A stretch of DNA of 64,000 nucleotides, from the NCBI RefSeq assembly GCF_006337065.1, contig NZ_CP040872.1, positions 1,736,001-1,800,000 on the forward strand, read 5' to 3'. This document shows, one piece after another, positions 51,893-59,973 of the stretch. The translations under genes were made by a program, and so were the position numbers. Source of the stretch: Agromyces laixinhei (GTDB lineage Bacteria > Actinomycetota > Actinomycetes > Actinomycetales > Microbacteriaceae). Below the pieces are notes generated by a model. The model worked only from the letters and a program-made list of their open reading frames with translations, was not told the DNA's origin and did no database searches. Positions within the stretch are counted from its first letter, which is position 1, and every line of letters starts with the position of its first letter.

Positions 51893-52816
51893 GTGCCCGA
51901 ACTGCCCGAAGTCGAGGTGGTGCGGGCCGGACTCGCTCCGGCCGTCACCGGCGCCGTCGTGTCGGCGGTCGAGGTGCTCGAACCTCGTTCGCTGAAGCGG
52001 CACGACGCGGCATCCGGCGATTTCGAAGCGCTGCTGACGGGTGCGCGCATCGAGGCGGCCGTGCGCCGCGGCAAGTTCCTCTGGCTGCCGCTGTCGGGCG
52101 ATGAGCGACGTTCGGGCCGTGCGGTCGTCGGACACCTCGGCATGAGCGGTCAGATGCTGCTGCGAACGCCCGACCACCCCAGCACCGATGCCCACGCCCG
52201 AGTGCGACTGCACCTCGAGCATGCCGAGCACGGCGAACTGCGCGTCGATTTCGTCGACCAGCGCATCTTCGGTTCGCTCGCGATCGACCGCCTCGTTCCC
52301 ACGGCCGATGGCGAGGTCGGCGGCTTCTCCGACGGCGTTTCGGGGGAGTGGGCGCGGCAGGTTCCGGCACAGGTCGCTCACATCGCGCGCGACCCGCTCG
52401 ATCCGGCGTTCTCCGACCGCGCCTTCTTCGCGGCCCTCGCCAAGCGGGGCACGGCGATCAAGCGCGTGCTGCTCGATCAGGGGGTCGTCAGCGGCATCGG
52501 CAACATCTACGCCGACGAGTCGCTCTGGGCGGTGCGGCTGCACGGCGGGCAGCCTGCGCGCTCGCTCTCCCGGCGGCGCGCCCGCGACCTGCTCGGTGCG
52601 GTGCGCGAGGTGCTCGGCAAGGCGCTCGCCGAGGGCGGCACGAGTTTCGACGCCCAGTACGTGAACGTCAACGGGGCATCCGGTACTTCACAAGCAAACC
52701 TCAATGTCTATGGGCGTCAGGGACTGCCATGCAAGCGCTGCGGAGCCCAGATCGTGCGTGAGCGTTTCATGAACCGCTCGAGCCATTTTTGCCGCTCCTG
52801 CCAGCGAAAGCGGTAG
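51893..52816 (+). CDS. mutM: Formamidopyrimidine-DNA glycosylase with a replaced 3' end
   Basis: 307 residues from GTG 51893. MutM/Fpg excises 8-oxoguanine: PELPEVEVVR N-terminus (catalytic Pro/Glu), RRGKFLWLP (Lys of the active site), HLGMSGQMLL, H2TH region VSGIGNIYADESLW and a C-terminal zinc finger CKRC...CRSC. Up to GGAS-G (52684) codon use is local; from 52685 the sequence is less GC-rich and of different style, ending in QRKR. The native tail lies 5.9 kb away at 58562-58717. The hybrid still encodes a full zinc finger, so it is probably active. Confidence 0.93.
   Translation: MPELPEVEVVRAGLAPAVTGAVVSAVEVLEPRSLKRHDAASGDFEALLTGARIEAAVRRGKFLWLPLSGDERRSGRAVVGHLGMSGQMLLRTPDHPSTDAHARVRLHLEHAEHGELRVDFVDQRIFGSLAIDRLVPTADGEVGGFSDGVSGEWARQVPAQVAHIARDPLDPAFSDRAFFAALAKRGTAIKRVLLDQGVVSGIGNIYADESLWAVRLHGGQPARSLSRRRARDLLGAVREVLGKALAEGGTSFDAQYVNVNGASGTSQANLNVYGRQGLPCKRCGAQIVRERFMNRSSHFCRSCQRKR
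52676..52692 (+). other. Left junction of the mutM insertion (candidate attL)
   Basis: Reads GCATCCGGTACTTCACA. Native mutM coding ends at GT 52683-52684; sequence to the right belongs to the insert. The GT dinucleotide is the only base pair shared in frame with the right junction, compatible with a serine-recombinase core. Confidence 0.5.
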
Positions 52817-53003
52817 CGGATACCTGGTACTTGCAACTCCGATCTTCGGTCGGACGGCTCGCCTCGACTCACTGCACGTCAATGCGCAGAGCTTCGAAAC
52901 GCTGCACGTGACTTCGAGGTGTGTGGGCACGATCGTAGCCCGGCGCTCAGCGAAGGGAACCGGCCCGACGTAGCTGTCGGCCGGAGACTGGAAACTACGG
53001 ACG

Positions 53004-53458
53004 ATGCCTGAGCTCCCTGAAGTCGAGGTCGTGCGCCGAGGACTCGACGATCATGTCCGTGGCCGGACGATCGCGGCGGCCGTCATTCGACACACGCGGG
53101 CCGCGCGTCGGCACGTGGCGGGTCCTGAGGATCTGGCGGCACGGATAGTTGGTGCGACGGTCACGGGGACTGCGCGTCGCGGCAAGTACCTCTGGCTAAT
53201 GCTGGATGATCGGGACGCGCTGCTTATGCATCTGGGGATGAGCGGGCAGATGCTGATCACGTCGTCTGATACGGCGATCGCTCCGCACGAGCGGGCGCGG
53301 TTCACCTTCGAGGATGGTGGCAGCGATCTGCGCTTCGACGATCAACGCACGTTCGGTCACCTGATGTACGACGAGGGCGGTGCGAAGTTGCCGTCGCCGA
53401 TCGCCCATATCGCGCGGGATCCGTTCGACCCGGAGTTTGATCAAGCGGCGACGGTCGC
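53004..53458 (+). pseudogene. Second mutM, truncated after the N-terminal domain
   Basis: ATG 53004 starts a second MutM: PELPEVEVVRRGLDDHVRG, RRGKYLWLMLDD, LHLGMSGQMLITS analogues and IAHIARDPFDPEFDQAATVAR. Homology stops near 53458; the H2TH motif and zinc finger are absent and the frame then reads unrelated basic residues. It is not a recent copy of the neighbouring mutM, because the proteins differ at many positions. It marks either an older occupant of this site or material brought by the insertion. The 187 bases before it (52817-53003) hold no gene that I can see. Confidence 0.8.
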
Positions 53459-53459
53459 G

Positions 53460-53649
53460 CGGCGAAGGGGTCGACCTTGTCCCAGGCGATGATCGACATC
53501 GAGATCAGGGGCACCAGGGCGATGCCTCCGAGCAGCCCGGCCGCGCCGACGACCTTCTGCGCAACGCGCCGGGGCCCGGCGGGCACACATCCGCGCGCAA
53601 GCCGTCGAACATCGGTCGCCAGCAGCAGGCAGCGTGAGCCCAATGGCAA
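53460..53649 (-). pseudogene. Fragment with a membrane-like segment
   Basis: On the minus strand this stretch reads ARRVAQKVVGAAGLLGG followed by a hydrophobic run ending in SMSIIAWDKVDPFAAR, which looks like one membrane helix of a larger protein. Neither end is a proper gene end: one abuts the broken mutM copy and the other an unrelated fragment. I do not recognise the family. Confidence 0.35.
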
Positions 53650-53700
53650 GCAGCTCGTGCTCGCGCCCTATGCACGGAAGCCCTTTCCTGCCGCCCTCAA

Positions 53701-53880
53701 CCGGCGCCCGGGCGCTTCTTTGCGGACGAGCCCGATGCGTTGGTGGAGGAGCTACGCCGTGACGAAGCGATCCAGACGGCCGATACGCTGCTGTTGACAG
53801 TGCTGACACAGCTTGGGGTGAGCTATAACGCTCATCTGTTGGAGGCGCTAGTGACGCATGTAGCGCCTGCCCTCGGCGTG
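53701..53880 (+). pseudogene. C-terminal fragment of an LLM-class flavin oxidoreductase
   Basis: The frame FFADEPDALVEELRRDEA...ADTLLLTVLTQLGVSYNAH...LTHVAPALG resembles the conserved end of bacterial luciferase-like monooxygenases. The first 300 or so residues are missing and no start is present. The end runs into the convergent AraC gene. It is one of several broken genes packed into 53.0-53.9 kb. Confidence 0.5.
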
Positions 53881-54726
53881 GGGCTGTCGCAGGTCAGTCG
53901 GCCATGCCGTGGCATCGACTGCCAAGAACGGTTCGTTGGGAACGGTGCCGGGGGTGACCCCGGCGAAGGCCACGACCTCTCGATGCAGATGCGCCTGGTC
54001 GGTGTAGCCACAGTCCGCAGCAACCAGAGCCGGCCGATGCCCGGCTACCAGCCGATGGGCGGCGATATCGAATCGAACCAACCTCGCGGCCTGTTTCGGC
54101 GGCAGTCCGATCTGTGACTGGAACCGAGACCAGAGCCGCTTTCGACTCCATCCCAGCTCGGCTGCCAGCCGGTCGACTCGGATATCCCCGCCGCCGAGGC
54201 GCATCTGCTCCCAGGCCCATTGCACCTGCGGATCGACCAGCCTCTGCTCGGCCCAGCGATCGGCGAGCGCGGTGTCGGCGATCGCGAACCGCTCTGGCCA
54301 GGAGCGGGCATCGGTCAGTCGTTCACCGATCCGGACCGCCTCCGCTCCCCAAAGGTCGTCCAAGGACACCAGGCCACCGGCGATGTCGGCCAGCCTGACG
54401 CCCAGCAGAGATTCGGCGACGAGAGGCGAGAGGCGTACCTGTATAGCGTCGATGTTCTCCCCGCGCACTCTCACCGCGCCGCCGAGACCGAGGCCGGCTA
54501 CCAGACTTCCCCGGTGCCGTCGCCCGGAGGCGTCATCCACGAGCGGCGGTTCCGCACCGAAATCCAACACCAGCGTCACGGTCGGATGCGCGACCAGGCG
54601 ATGGCCCGTAGGTGGCATGTCTCGATCGGAGAAACCCGCCATCCAGACACCGCGAATCCGACTCGGCTGCTCAGGCCGGGCGACATCCCAAACCATTGTC
54701 GGGGTTCCGGAAGCGGTGAACCGCAT
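53848..54726 (-). CDS. AraC-family transcriptional regulator
   Basis: 292 residues from the ATG at 54726 (a GTG three bases upstream is also possible). The C-terminal third is an AraC HTH pair: IRVDRLAAELGWSRKRLWSRF, then ADCGYTDQAHLHREVVAFAGVTP. The N-terminal part is a ligand-binding region without a motif I recognise. It is divergent from the hydrolase at 54792 with 65 bases between, so it probably regulates that gene. It is part of the cargo within the mutM insertion. Confidence 0.85.
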   Translation of the reverse strand: MRFTASGTPTMVWDVARPEQPSRIRGVWMAGFSDRDMPPTGHRLVAHPTVTLVLDFGAEPPLVDDASGRRHRGSLVAGLGLGGAVRVRGENIDAIQVRLSPLVAESLLGVRLADIAGGLVSLDDLWGAEAVRIGERLTDARSWPERFAIADTALADRWAEQRLVDPQVQWAWEQMRLGGGDIRVDRLAAELGWSRKRLWSRFQSQIGLPPKQAARLVRFDIAAHRLVAGHRPALVAADCGYTDQAHLHREVVAFAGVTPGTVPNEPFLAVDATAWPTDLRQPHAEGRRYMRH

Positions 54727-54791
54727 CACCTGAGTCTACCGAAGGAACATTCGTACAAGCCTGGGTACGCGGGAGTCGCGAGAGTGGTCCC

Positions 54792-55607
54792 ATGACGACT
54801 CAGAGAGAAACCTCCGACATCCTTCACGTGATCCAAGACGGATCACCAGACGCCCCCGCGCTCGTGCTGGTCCATGGCACCGGTGCTTCGGGCCGCTCAT
54901 GGGACGCGCTCGTCCCGAGGCTGGCCGGCGTTCACCGGGTGATCCGGCCGGACCTGCTCGGTCATGGCTGCTCACCGGTCCCCGCCAGCGGTGATTACGG
55001 GATCACCGACCAGGCGTGGTGGCTGGCACGGACCCTGGACCACATCGGCATCGAACAGGCGGTCCTGATCGGGCACTCCACCGGAGGGGCCGTGGCCACC
55101 GCGCTGGCGGAGTTGCGCCCCGAGATCATCTCCGCGCTGACGCTGATCAACACCGGACCTCATGTGAATGCCTATATCGCTCCTGATCTGGCCATCGACC
55201 GGGCGCAGTGGCCGGAGTTGAGCGACGCGCAGATCCGCCAGGCCATGACCTCCGCGTTCAGCCGCCCCGACTTCGAGGTTCCCCAGCAGATGGTGGACGA
55301 TGTGCGTGCGGTGAGCTTCGACGCCTTCGTCGGGACGACCCGCGCCTCGTTGGCCTATCTCGCCGAACGGCCCCTGCCGGAGCGATTGACCAGGCTCGGC
55401 ATGTCGCTCATGGTGGTCTTCGGGGCGGAAGACCGACGATGGCGATCCTCCTCGGCTGCCGATTATCGTGCCGTGCCGGGTGCCGAGGTCCGGTTGCTGC
55501 CCGGCATCGGGCATACGCCGATTGTTGAGGAACCGGCGGCGATCGAATCGCTCATCCTGCCTTTCGTCGCTGCCCACGCGATGCCGACTGTCAGCGCCGG
55601 AGACTGA
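54792..55607 (+). CDS. Alpha/beta hydrolase
   Basis: 271 residues from ATG 54792. Alpha/beta-hydrolase fold: LVHGTGASGRSW (oxyanion hole), nucleophile Ser in GHSTGG, Asp in VFGAEDRRW and His in PGIGHTPIVEEP. Substrate unknown. The divergent AraC regulator suggests induction by a small molecule. A catalytic role in breaking down or activating an ester or lactone would fit, but nothing in the sequence is more specific. Confidence 0.85.
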   Translation: MTTQRETSDILHVIQDGSPDAPALVLVHGTGASGRSWDALVPRLAGVHRVIRPDLLGHGCSPVPASGDYGITDQAWWLARTLDHIGIEQAVLIGHSTGGAVATALAELRPEIISALTLINTGPHVNAYIAPDLAIDRAQWPELSDAQIRQAMTSAFSRPDFEVPQQMVDDVRAVSFDAFVGTTRASLAYLAERPLPERLTRLGMSLMVVFGAEDRRWRSSSAADYRAVPGAEVRLLPGIGHTPIVEEPAAIESLILPFVAAHAMPTVSAGD

Positions 55608-55758
55608 CCTGCCATTTACCAGCTCCGGCGTTTGCGGCTGCAGCGTTCGCCCACCATCATGGCGAGGTCAGGAAGGACTCGTCGGCACCGTGCAACTCCT
55701 GCACGTCGCAATAGTCGGTGCTGACCTCGAAGGCCGCCCGCGTGAGCCGACGGAGCGT

Positions 55759-56238
55759 TCACGCCGGCTCGGACACAATCGTCAACGGACCCTCGTCCGG
55801 GGAGGGCGGCTCGAAGTGGTCGATCTACCGCCGGGCCACGTCGGCCGGGAGCGGGAACCCGTCGGGCTGCGCGGCGGATCGCCTCTCGACCCGGGCCAGC
55901 GCAGTGCCTGGGTCGGTCGCGACCAGCACGGTCTCGGGCACCACGCGGGTCGGCGCGAGGACCGACCTCCACTCCTCACGCATCCGCCGCGACCAGAACG
56001 ATAGGTCCAGCACCACGTCGTGGCCGCGGCGCACCAGGTCGAGCAGGCGATCTCGCAGGTCCTCCACGATCGCGGACTCCGCGTCCGGCGGGAGCGGCAT
56101 CGCTCGGTGCCCACGCTCCCACGCCTCGCGGTCGATCGAGAGCAGCTGGAAGCCCTCTGCCTCGAGCCGGCGAGCGTAAGTCGACTTCCCCGAGCCCGCC
56201 GGACCGCACATGAACACCGCTCTGGCCATCCCAGTCAT
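55759..56238 (-). pseudogene. P-loop small-molecule kinase-like gene with an in-frame TAG near the end
   Basis: From ATG 56238 (ATGA overlap with the membrane gene upstream) the product is a P-loop kinase of the chloramphenicol/gluconate-kinase style: FMCGPAGSGKSTYARRL at the N-terminus, LLSIDREAWERG and VVLDLSFWSRRMREEW. TAG at 55827-55825 ends the frame after PADVARR. The same frame then continues IDHFEPPSPDEGPLTIVSEPA to a TGA at 55761-55759. Relatives, as I recall, read RRYIDHFEPP, so TAC or TAT has probably become TAG. The product loses its last 22 residues and may or may not still work. Confidence 0.7.
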
Positions 56239-56732
56239 CCCCTCGGGCGAGGGATCGACAGGCTGGCCGGGATCAGCGCGCACACCAGCGCGGTCCAGAC
56301 GATCATGTAGAGGGTGAACGGGAGCCCGCCGTCTCCGGCGATCACACGCATCCCGAAGAGCAGCGACATGCCGGCCAGGAAGGCCGCCGCCACGATGACC
56401 GGCAGCGTACGGAGCCATCGGTTCCAGCGGTGCGTGACGGGCCCCAGCGGCAGCAAGACGAGCACGGCGATCAGGACCGCGACCGCGGCATTGCCCCACT
56501 GCGCGGCCGAGATCTCCGCCGCACCGCCGTACTCGGCGGCGTCCTCGGGGGTGACCGCCGGGCCGCCGTGGACGCCGAGCCGGCCCTGCATGGCGTGATG
56601 AGCCTTGGAGACGATGTAGGGGAGCGCCCAGCACGCCGCTGCGACCGCGACGACTCTGCCGGGCGTCCGGCTCGTGACGCGTCGCTTGTCGTCGAGGGCG
56701 GACATCGGCCGCGCGGTTCGTTCGGGACGCAT
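56235..56732 (-). CDS. Small membrane protein of unknown family
   Basis: 165 residues from the ATG at 56732; an internal ATG (MSALDDKRR) is an alternative start. Four hydrophobic segments (about 27-43, 80-100, 112-132, 138-158) separated by short loops, one with a HAMQGRLGVHGG stretch. I do not recognise the family; DUF3995-like proteins look similar. Its stop overlaps the start of the broken kinase gene, so they form a two-gene unit. Confidence 0.65.
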   Translation of the reverse strand: MRPERTARPMSALDDKRRVTSRTPGRVVAVAAACWALPYIVSKAHHAMQGRLGVHGGPAVTPEDAAEYGGAAEISAAQWGNAAVAVLIAVLVLLPLGPVTHRWNRWLRTLPVIVAAAFLAGMSLLFGMRVIAGDGGLPFTLYMIVWTALVCALIPASLSIPRPRG

Positions 56733-56775
56733 GAGGTGCCTGCCTTCCTGATTGTCGGAGCATCGAGTCGGGTGA

Positions 56776-57267
56776 TCACCGGGAGCTGCAGGGTGCCGCG
56801 AGCGGCACGTACTTCCGGTCTCCGGTGCGGGCCACGGCGTCGAGGAGCGCCCCGGCGCGGGCGAGCCTTCGAGCGCGTGCGGGATGGCCCTGCCTGCGGG
56901 CGAGTGCGCGCCCGAGGTCGCGATTAAGGGCCGTGAGGGCTGGAAGCGGCCGAACGGCCAGGGTGATCCTGGCGCTCGCGCCGTCCCCGTCGAGCTCGAG
57001 GTGCTGGAACTCGTGGATCTCGACGCCGCCGACCCATGCCCTCGAAGTCAGGAAGGCTTCCCCGTCCCCGCGCAGGTCGCGCTCGTACAGGTAGTCCGAC
57101 ACGACCTCGAACACTGCCTCCAGGAGCTGCCCGATCTCGCCCGGGCCGCGGAACCGGAGCTGGTCGGTCAGCGGCGAGACGAGCTCGCCATGAGGTGCGA
57201 CAACGGCCACCGCTGCGTCGAAATCACGCGCTGCGCCGGCCTGCTTCCATGCGTCGATCGAGTCCAC
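56776..57267 (-). CDS. NTF2-like (SnoaL-type) protein
   Basis: 163 residues from the GTG at 57267 (GAAGG eight bases upstream); longer starts exist. Pattern of an NTF2-like fold: WKQAGAARDFDAAVAVVAPHGELVSPLTDQLRFRGPGEIGQLLEAVFEVV, then antiparallel strands. No catalytic residue is assigned. The Arg/Ala-rich last 40 residues may be an unstructured tail. Start and tail are uncertain. Confidence 0.6.
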   Translation of the reverse strand: MDSIDAWKQAGAARDFDAAVAVVAPHGELVSPLTDQLRFRGPGEIGQLLEAVFEVVSDYLYERDLRGDGEAFLTSRAWVGGVEIHEFQHLELDGDGASARITLAVRPLPALTALNRDLGRALARRQGHPARARRLARAGALLDAVARTGDRKYVPLAAPCSSR

Positions 57268-57405
57268 CGATACTGCCTTCGTGACCGCTGAGCAGAGTTC
57301 CAGCAACGCCGCCTCGTCGTCCGGGCCACATCGGCAACCCTTCGCTCGTGAGTGTCACCGAGCCTTGTCTTGCCTCCCGGAACCCGACTTGAAGAAGAAA
57401 ATACC

Positions 57406-57419
57406 ATACTGTTTCGTAT
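57406..57419. promoter_or_regulatory. Palindromic operator-like site ATACTGTTTCGTAT
   Basis: ATAC-N6-GTAT in an AT-rich island of about 35 bases between the divergent NTF2-like gene and the membrane gene. The form resembles TetR-family operators. No TetR gene is in the window, so the regulator would have been left behind or lie elsewhere. Confidence 0.4.
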
Positions 57420-57460
57420 AGAAGCACCGACGGACCATCGCATCCCGAGGGGGATCCCGC

Positions 57461-57928
57461 GTGATCGAAGGCCCGAGCACACGAATCGACCTGCCGAATG
57501 TGGCCGGCCTGCGCAGGCAGGCGGGCACCGTGGGGGCCGTCGCGCTGTTCGGCGTCGGCGTCGTCCACACGGTCACCAACACGGTCGCGTTCGCCCTCGC
57601 CGGCTGGGATGGGTCGTGGCCGCTGTTCCTGCTGTTCAATCCCGGCCTGAGCGCCGTGCTCATCGCGATCGCCGTCGTCGTCTGGCGGGATGTCCGTCAG
57701 TGCCGCCCGCGCTGGCCGGCACGCGTCGTCATGGGTCCCGGGGCGCTGTTCTGCACCGTCAAGCTCATCAACGTGCTGCGCGTCGACCCAGCGGCGATCT
57801 GGATCCCGATCGGGCCCGGCCCCTGGGTGCTGGTCGGCGCACCCGCCCTGCTCGCAGCCGCCCTCCCCGCCGGCGGGAGCCGAACCCACCGCGAGCCGGA
57901 TCCCGCGACCGCTGACGTCTCCGGCTGA
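57461..57928 (+). CDS. Small membrane protein, DUF4383/DoxX-like in shape
   Basis: 155 residues from GTG 57461. Four hydrophobic segments (about 24-44, 53-75, 88-104, 112-132) with a conserved-looking GVVHTVTNTVAF in the first. Family not recognised with confidence. The upstream palindrome at 57406 may control it. It precedes an acetyltransferase gene by 44 bases. Confidence 0.6.
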   Translation: MIEGPSTRIDLPNVAGLRRQAGTVGAVALFGVGVVHTVTNTVAFALAGWDGSWPLFLLFNPGLSAVLIAIAVVVWRDVRQCRPRWPARVVMGPGALFCTVKLINVLRVDPAAIWIPIGPGPWVLVGAPALLAAALPAGGSRTHREPDPATADVSG

Positions 57929-57972
57929 TCGCCGATCACGCAGTCCTCGACGACGACACGAAGGAGCACCGA

Positions 57973-58839
57973 ATGCCCACGATCTTCAGCCACAAGCCGA
58001 CGCTTCGCGGCGACCGCGTCACCCTGCGCCCGATCCGGGCCAGCGACGCCGACCCGCTCGACGCGATCATGCGCCACGACCCCGAGATCGCGATCCTGAC
58101 CGGATCGGTGCACTCCCTCGACGAACCGGTCACCAATCCGCCGATCGATCGGATGCGCGAGACCTACGGCCAGTGGAGCACAGCGGACGACCGGCTCGTC
58201 CTCGCCGTGATCGACAACGACGACGGCGACTGCCGAGTGCTCGGCGAGGTCGTGCTCAACGAATGGGACGAGGAGAACCTGTCCTGCGGCTTCCGCACTC
58301 TCATCGGCGCGGCCGGATGCGGGCGCGGACTCGGTACCGAGGCGACCCGGCTGATCGTCGCGTACGGCCTGCAGGAACTCGGTCTGCACCGCATCGCGCT
58401 GCAAGTCTACGCCTTCAACCCTCGCGCACGGCACGTGTACGAGAAGGTCGGCTTCCGGCACGAGGGCACCGGCCGCGACGCGCTCCGGTTCGACGGCGGA
58501 TGGGTCGACGTCGACTACATGGCCGCCCTTTCCACCGACCCTGAGCCCGGACTTGGGATGTGTCTTCGAGCACTCACTGAACGCGTACGGAGGCGCCGGC
58601 CGACCCTGCCCGCGATGCGGCACGCCGATGGTGCGCGAGCAGTTCATGAACCGCGGTTCGCATTTCTGCCCCAACTGCCAGCGGGTCAGGACGGCGCGTC
58701 AGCGGACTCCGGGCTGATCGTCGACGCGCTGCCAGGTGGCTTCGAGGCCGCATCGGATGAAGCCGAGGGCGATGTTGATCGCGAGCATGTGCTCGTTCTC
58801 GTCGGCGTTCCACGTGTAGACGACGGTGCGCTCGGGTGA
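57973..58839 (+). CDS. GNAT acetyltransferase whose frame runs past the insertion end
   Basis: 288 residues as read, with ATG 57973. Residues 1-190 form a RimJ-type GNAT domain: [19 protein letters not shown], the acetyl-CoA loop [15 protein letters not shown] and [23 protein letters not shown]. At 58561 the frame crosses the end of the insertion and enters the displaced mutM tail out of frame, then the antisense of the next gene, adding about 90 basic and random residues. The original stop must have been lost at the junction. The GNAT core is complete, so activity is possible. Confidence 0.75.
   Translation: MPTIFSHKPTLRGDRVTLRPIRASDADPLDAIMRHDPEIAILTGSVHSLDEPVTNPPIDRMRETYGQWSTADDRLVLAVIDNDDGDCRVLGEVVLNEWDEENLSCGFRTLIGAAGCGRGLGTEATRLIVAYGLQELGLHRIALQVYAFNPRARHVYEKVGFRHEGTGRDALRFDGGWVDVDYMAALSTDPEPGLGMCLRALTERVRRRRPTLPAMRHADGARAVHEPRFAFLPQLPAGQDGASADSGLIVDALPGGFEAASDEAEGDVDREHVLVLVGVPRVDDGALG
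58552..58569 (+). other. Right junction of the mutM insertion (candidate attR)
   Basis: Reads CTTGGGATGTGTCTTCGA. GT 58560-58561 is the last base pair of the insert side; the native mutM codons GTC TTC GAG resume at 58562. Confidence 0.5.
58562..58717 (+). pseudogene. Displaced native 3' end of mutM
   Basis: Without a start, the frame reads [20 protein letters not shown] and then a zinc-finger end with HFCPNCQRV and a TGA at 58715-58717: the normal C-terminus of a microbacterial MutM. Placed after 52684 it restores a 315-residue protein in frame. It now lies 5.9 kb from the gene body and is cut off from any promoter or start. Its end overlaps that of the convergent acetyltransferase gene by 19 bases, which must be the ancestral arrangement. 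Confidence 0.85.
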
Positions 58840-59799
58840 GGTCGCGGCGAGCCGCTCCAGGTTCGCGAGCTTCACGAGCATGCCGAGTCCGTTGCCGCGG
58901 TGCGCACCGACGACGAGGGTGTCGGACTGATACGCGAACCTGCGACCGAGCGGCAGCTCGAGCTCCGTGTATCCCGCGATCTCGCCGCCCTCCGTCACCG
59001 CCGCGGCCACGAGCAGCGTCGCGTCGCCGTCGATCGACTCCGACTCGTGTTCGCGAACGCGAGCGGCGTCCCAGCGTTCCTCGTCGATCGTGACGCCGCC
59101 AGCGGGCACGTCGAGCACCATGCGTTCGCGAGCGGCGGCATAGGCGTCGACGAGATCGCCCGGAGTGCGATCGGTCCAGCACTCGATGCGGTAGCCGCCG
59201 GCGTTCGCACGCGCCGCACGAGACTCGAGCTCTCGGTGGACCTCGCCGAGGCGACCTGCCACGGTGAGACTGCTCACCCGTTCGAGCTGAGCGAGTGCAT
59301 AGCCGCGGGCAGAGGCGAAGCGCGCCGTGGCGACGGATGCCGCGAGCCCGGCGTCTCCGTCAGGGGCGCGCAGCACGGGCCCGTCGACGGAGCCGCTCTC
59401 GGTGTCGGGATGATCCGAGTACCCGACCACGGTCGACCGGCCCAGACGTCGAGCCACGTCTTCTGCTGCGTCGAGCAGCCTCGAACCGATGCCTCGCCTG
59501 CGATGCGACGGGAGCACGCCGAGGGTGAGTTCGACCGTGGCGGCCTCCTCGTCACGCTCCCAGCCGAGGCTGGCCCTTCCGACCATCGTGTCGCCGTCCC
59601 ATGCGCCGAAGAGCGCGTGCCCGCGATGGACGTCGTTGCGGTGCCGCCCGAGCAGCTCGGCGGCGCTCTCTGCGAAGTGGTCGTGACCCCAGTTCGCTCG
59701 TTCGAGCTGGAAGCCGAGGGCTGCGCAGGCCTCGAGGTCGGCGGAATCCGGGGCTCCGAGCGACGTGGGCACCAGGATCGGGCGGATATCGACGTTCAT
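58699..59799 (-). CDS. Two-domain GNAT acetyltransferase
   Basis: 366 residues from the ATG at 59799; a far longer frame continues into antisense smc and is not real. Two GNAT domains: the first has [21 protein letters not shown] (acetyl-CoA loop), the second [22 protein letters not shown] and [19 protein letters not shown]. The arrangement is like the Eis or mycothiol-synthase group, but I cannot assign a substrate. It lies between mutM and smc on the opposite strand as a conserved neighbour. Confidence 0.85.
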   Translation of the reverse strand: MNVDIRPILVPTSLGAPDSADLEACAALGFQLERANWGHDHFAESAAELLGRHRNDVHRGHALFGAWDGDTMVGRASLGWERDEEAATVELTLGVLPSHRRRGIGSRLLDAAEDVARRLGRSTVVGYSDHPDTESGSVDGPVLRAPDGDAGLAASVATARFASARGYALAQLERVSSLTVAGRLGEVHRELESRAARANAGGYRIECWTDRTPGDLVDAYAAARERMVLDVPAGGVTIDEERWDAARVREHESESIDGDATLLVAAAVTEGGEIAGYTELELPLGRRFAYQSDTLVVGAHRGNGLGMLVKLANLERLAATSPERTVVYTWNADENEHMLAINIALGFIRCGLEATWQRVDDQPGVR

Positions 59800-59973
59800 C
59801 TGCGGGGCTGCACTCTCCGGCCCGCACCGATGCGGGCAGCCGATCAGGCTATCGGCGCGCCGATTCGGCCGCAACCGTGATTGCCCCTCGGCGGCGAGGG
59901 CGACACGCCGCGAGCCATGCGCTCGGGTACGATTTCCGAGGTATCCGCACCATTCTGAGTCGCACGGGGGGCC

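Larger units (their letters stand above)
52685..58561. mobile_element. Insertion of about 5.9 kb in mutM with no visible recombinase
   Basis: Everything between the replaced tail of mutM and the displaced native tail is extra to the usual rnc-mutM-smc-ftsY block. Joining 52684 to 58562 restores an unbroken 315-residue MutM across the dinucleotide GT found at both ends (52683-52684 and 58560-58561). The insert brings a substitute mutM 3' end, a truncated second mutM, fragments of other genes, and a cargo of about seven genes. No integrase, transposase or conjugation gene is seen, so the element is a remnant or was moved in trans. Non-homologous recombination between mutM genes of different species is an alternative explanation. 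Confidence 0.75.

Noticed and set aside
52829-52835. GGTACTT repeated shortly after the left mutM junction (also at 52682)
   Set aside because: Only seven bases, not present at the right junction; likely chance.
53302-53649. Minus-strand open frame taken as a whole gene
   Set aside because: Its 3' half is antisense to the truncated mutM copy; only the membrane-like part (53460-53649) has any protein character.
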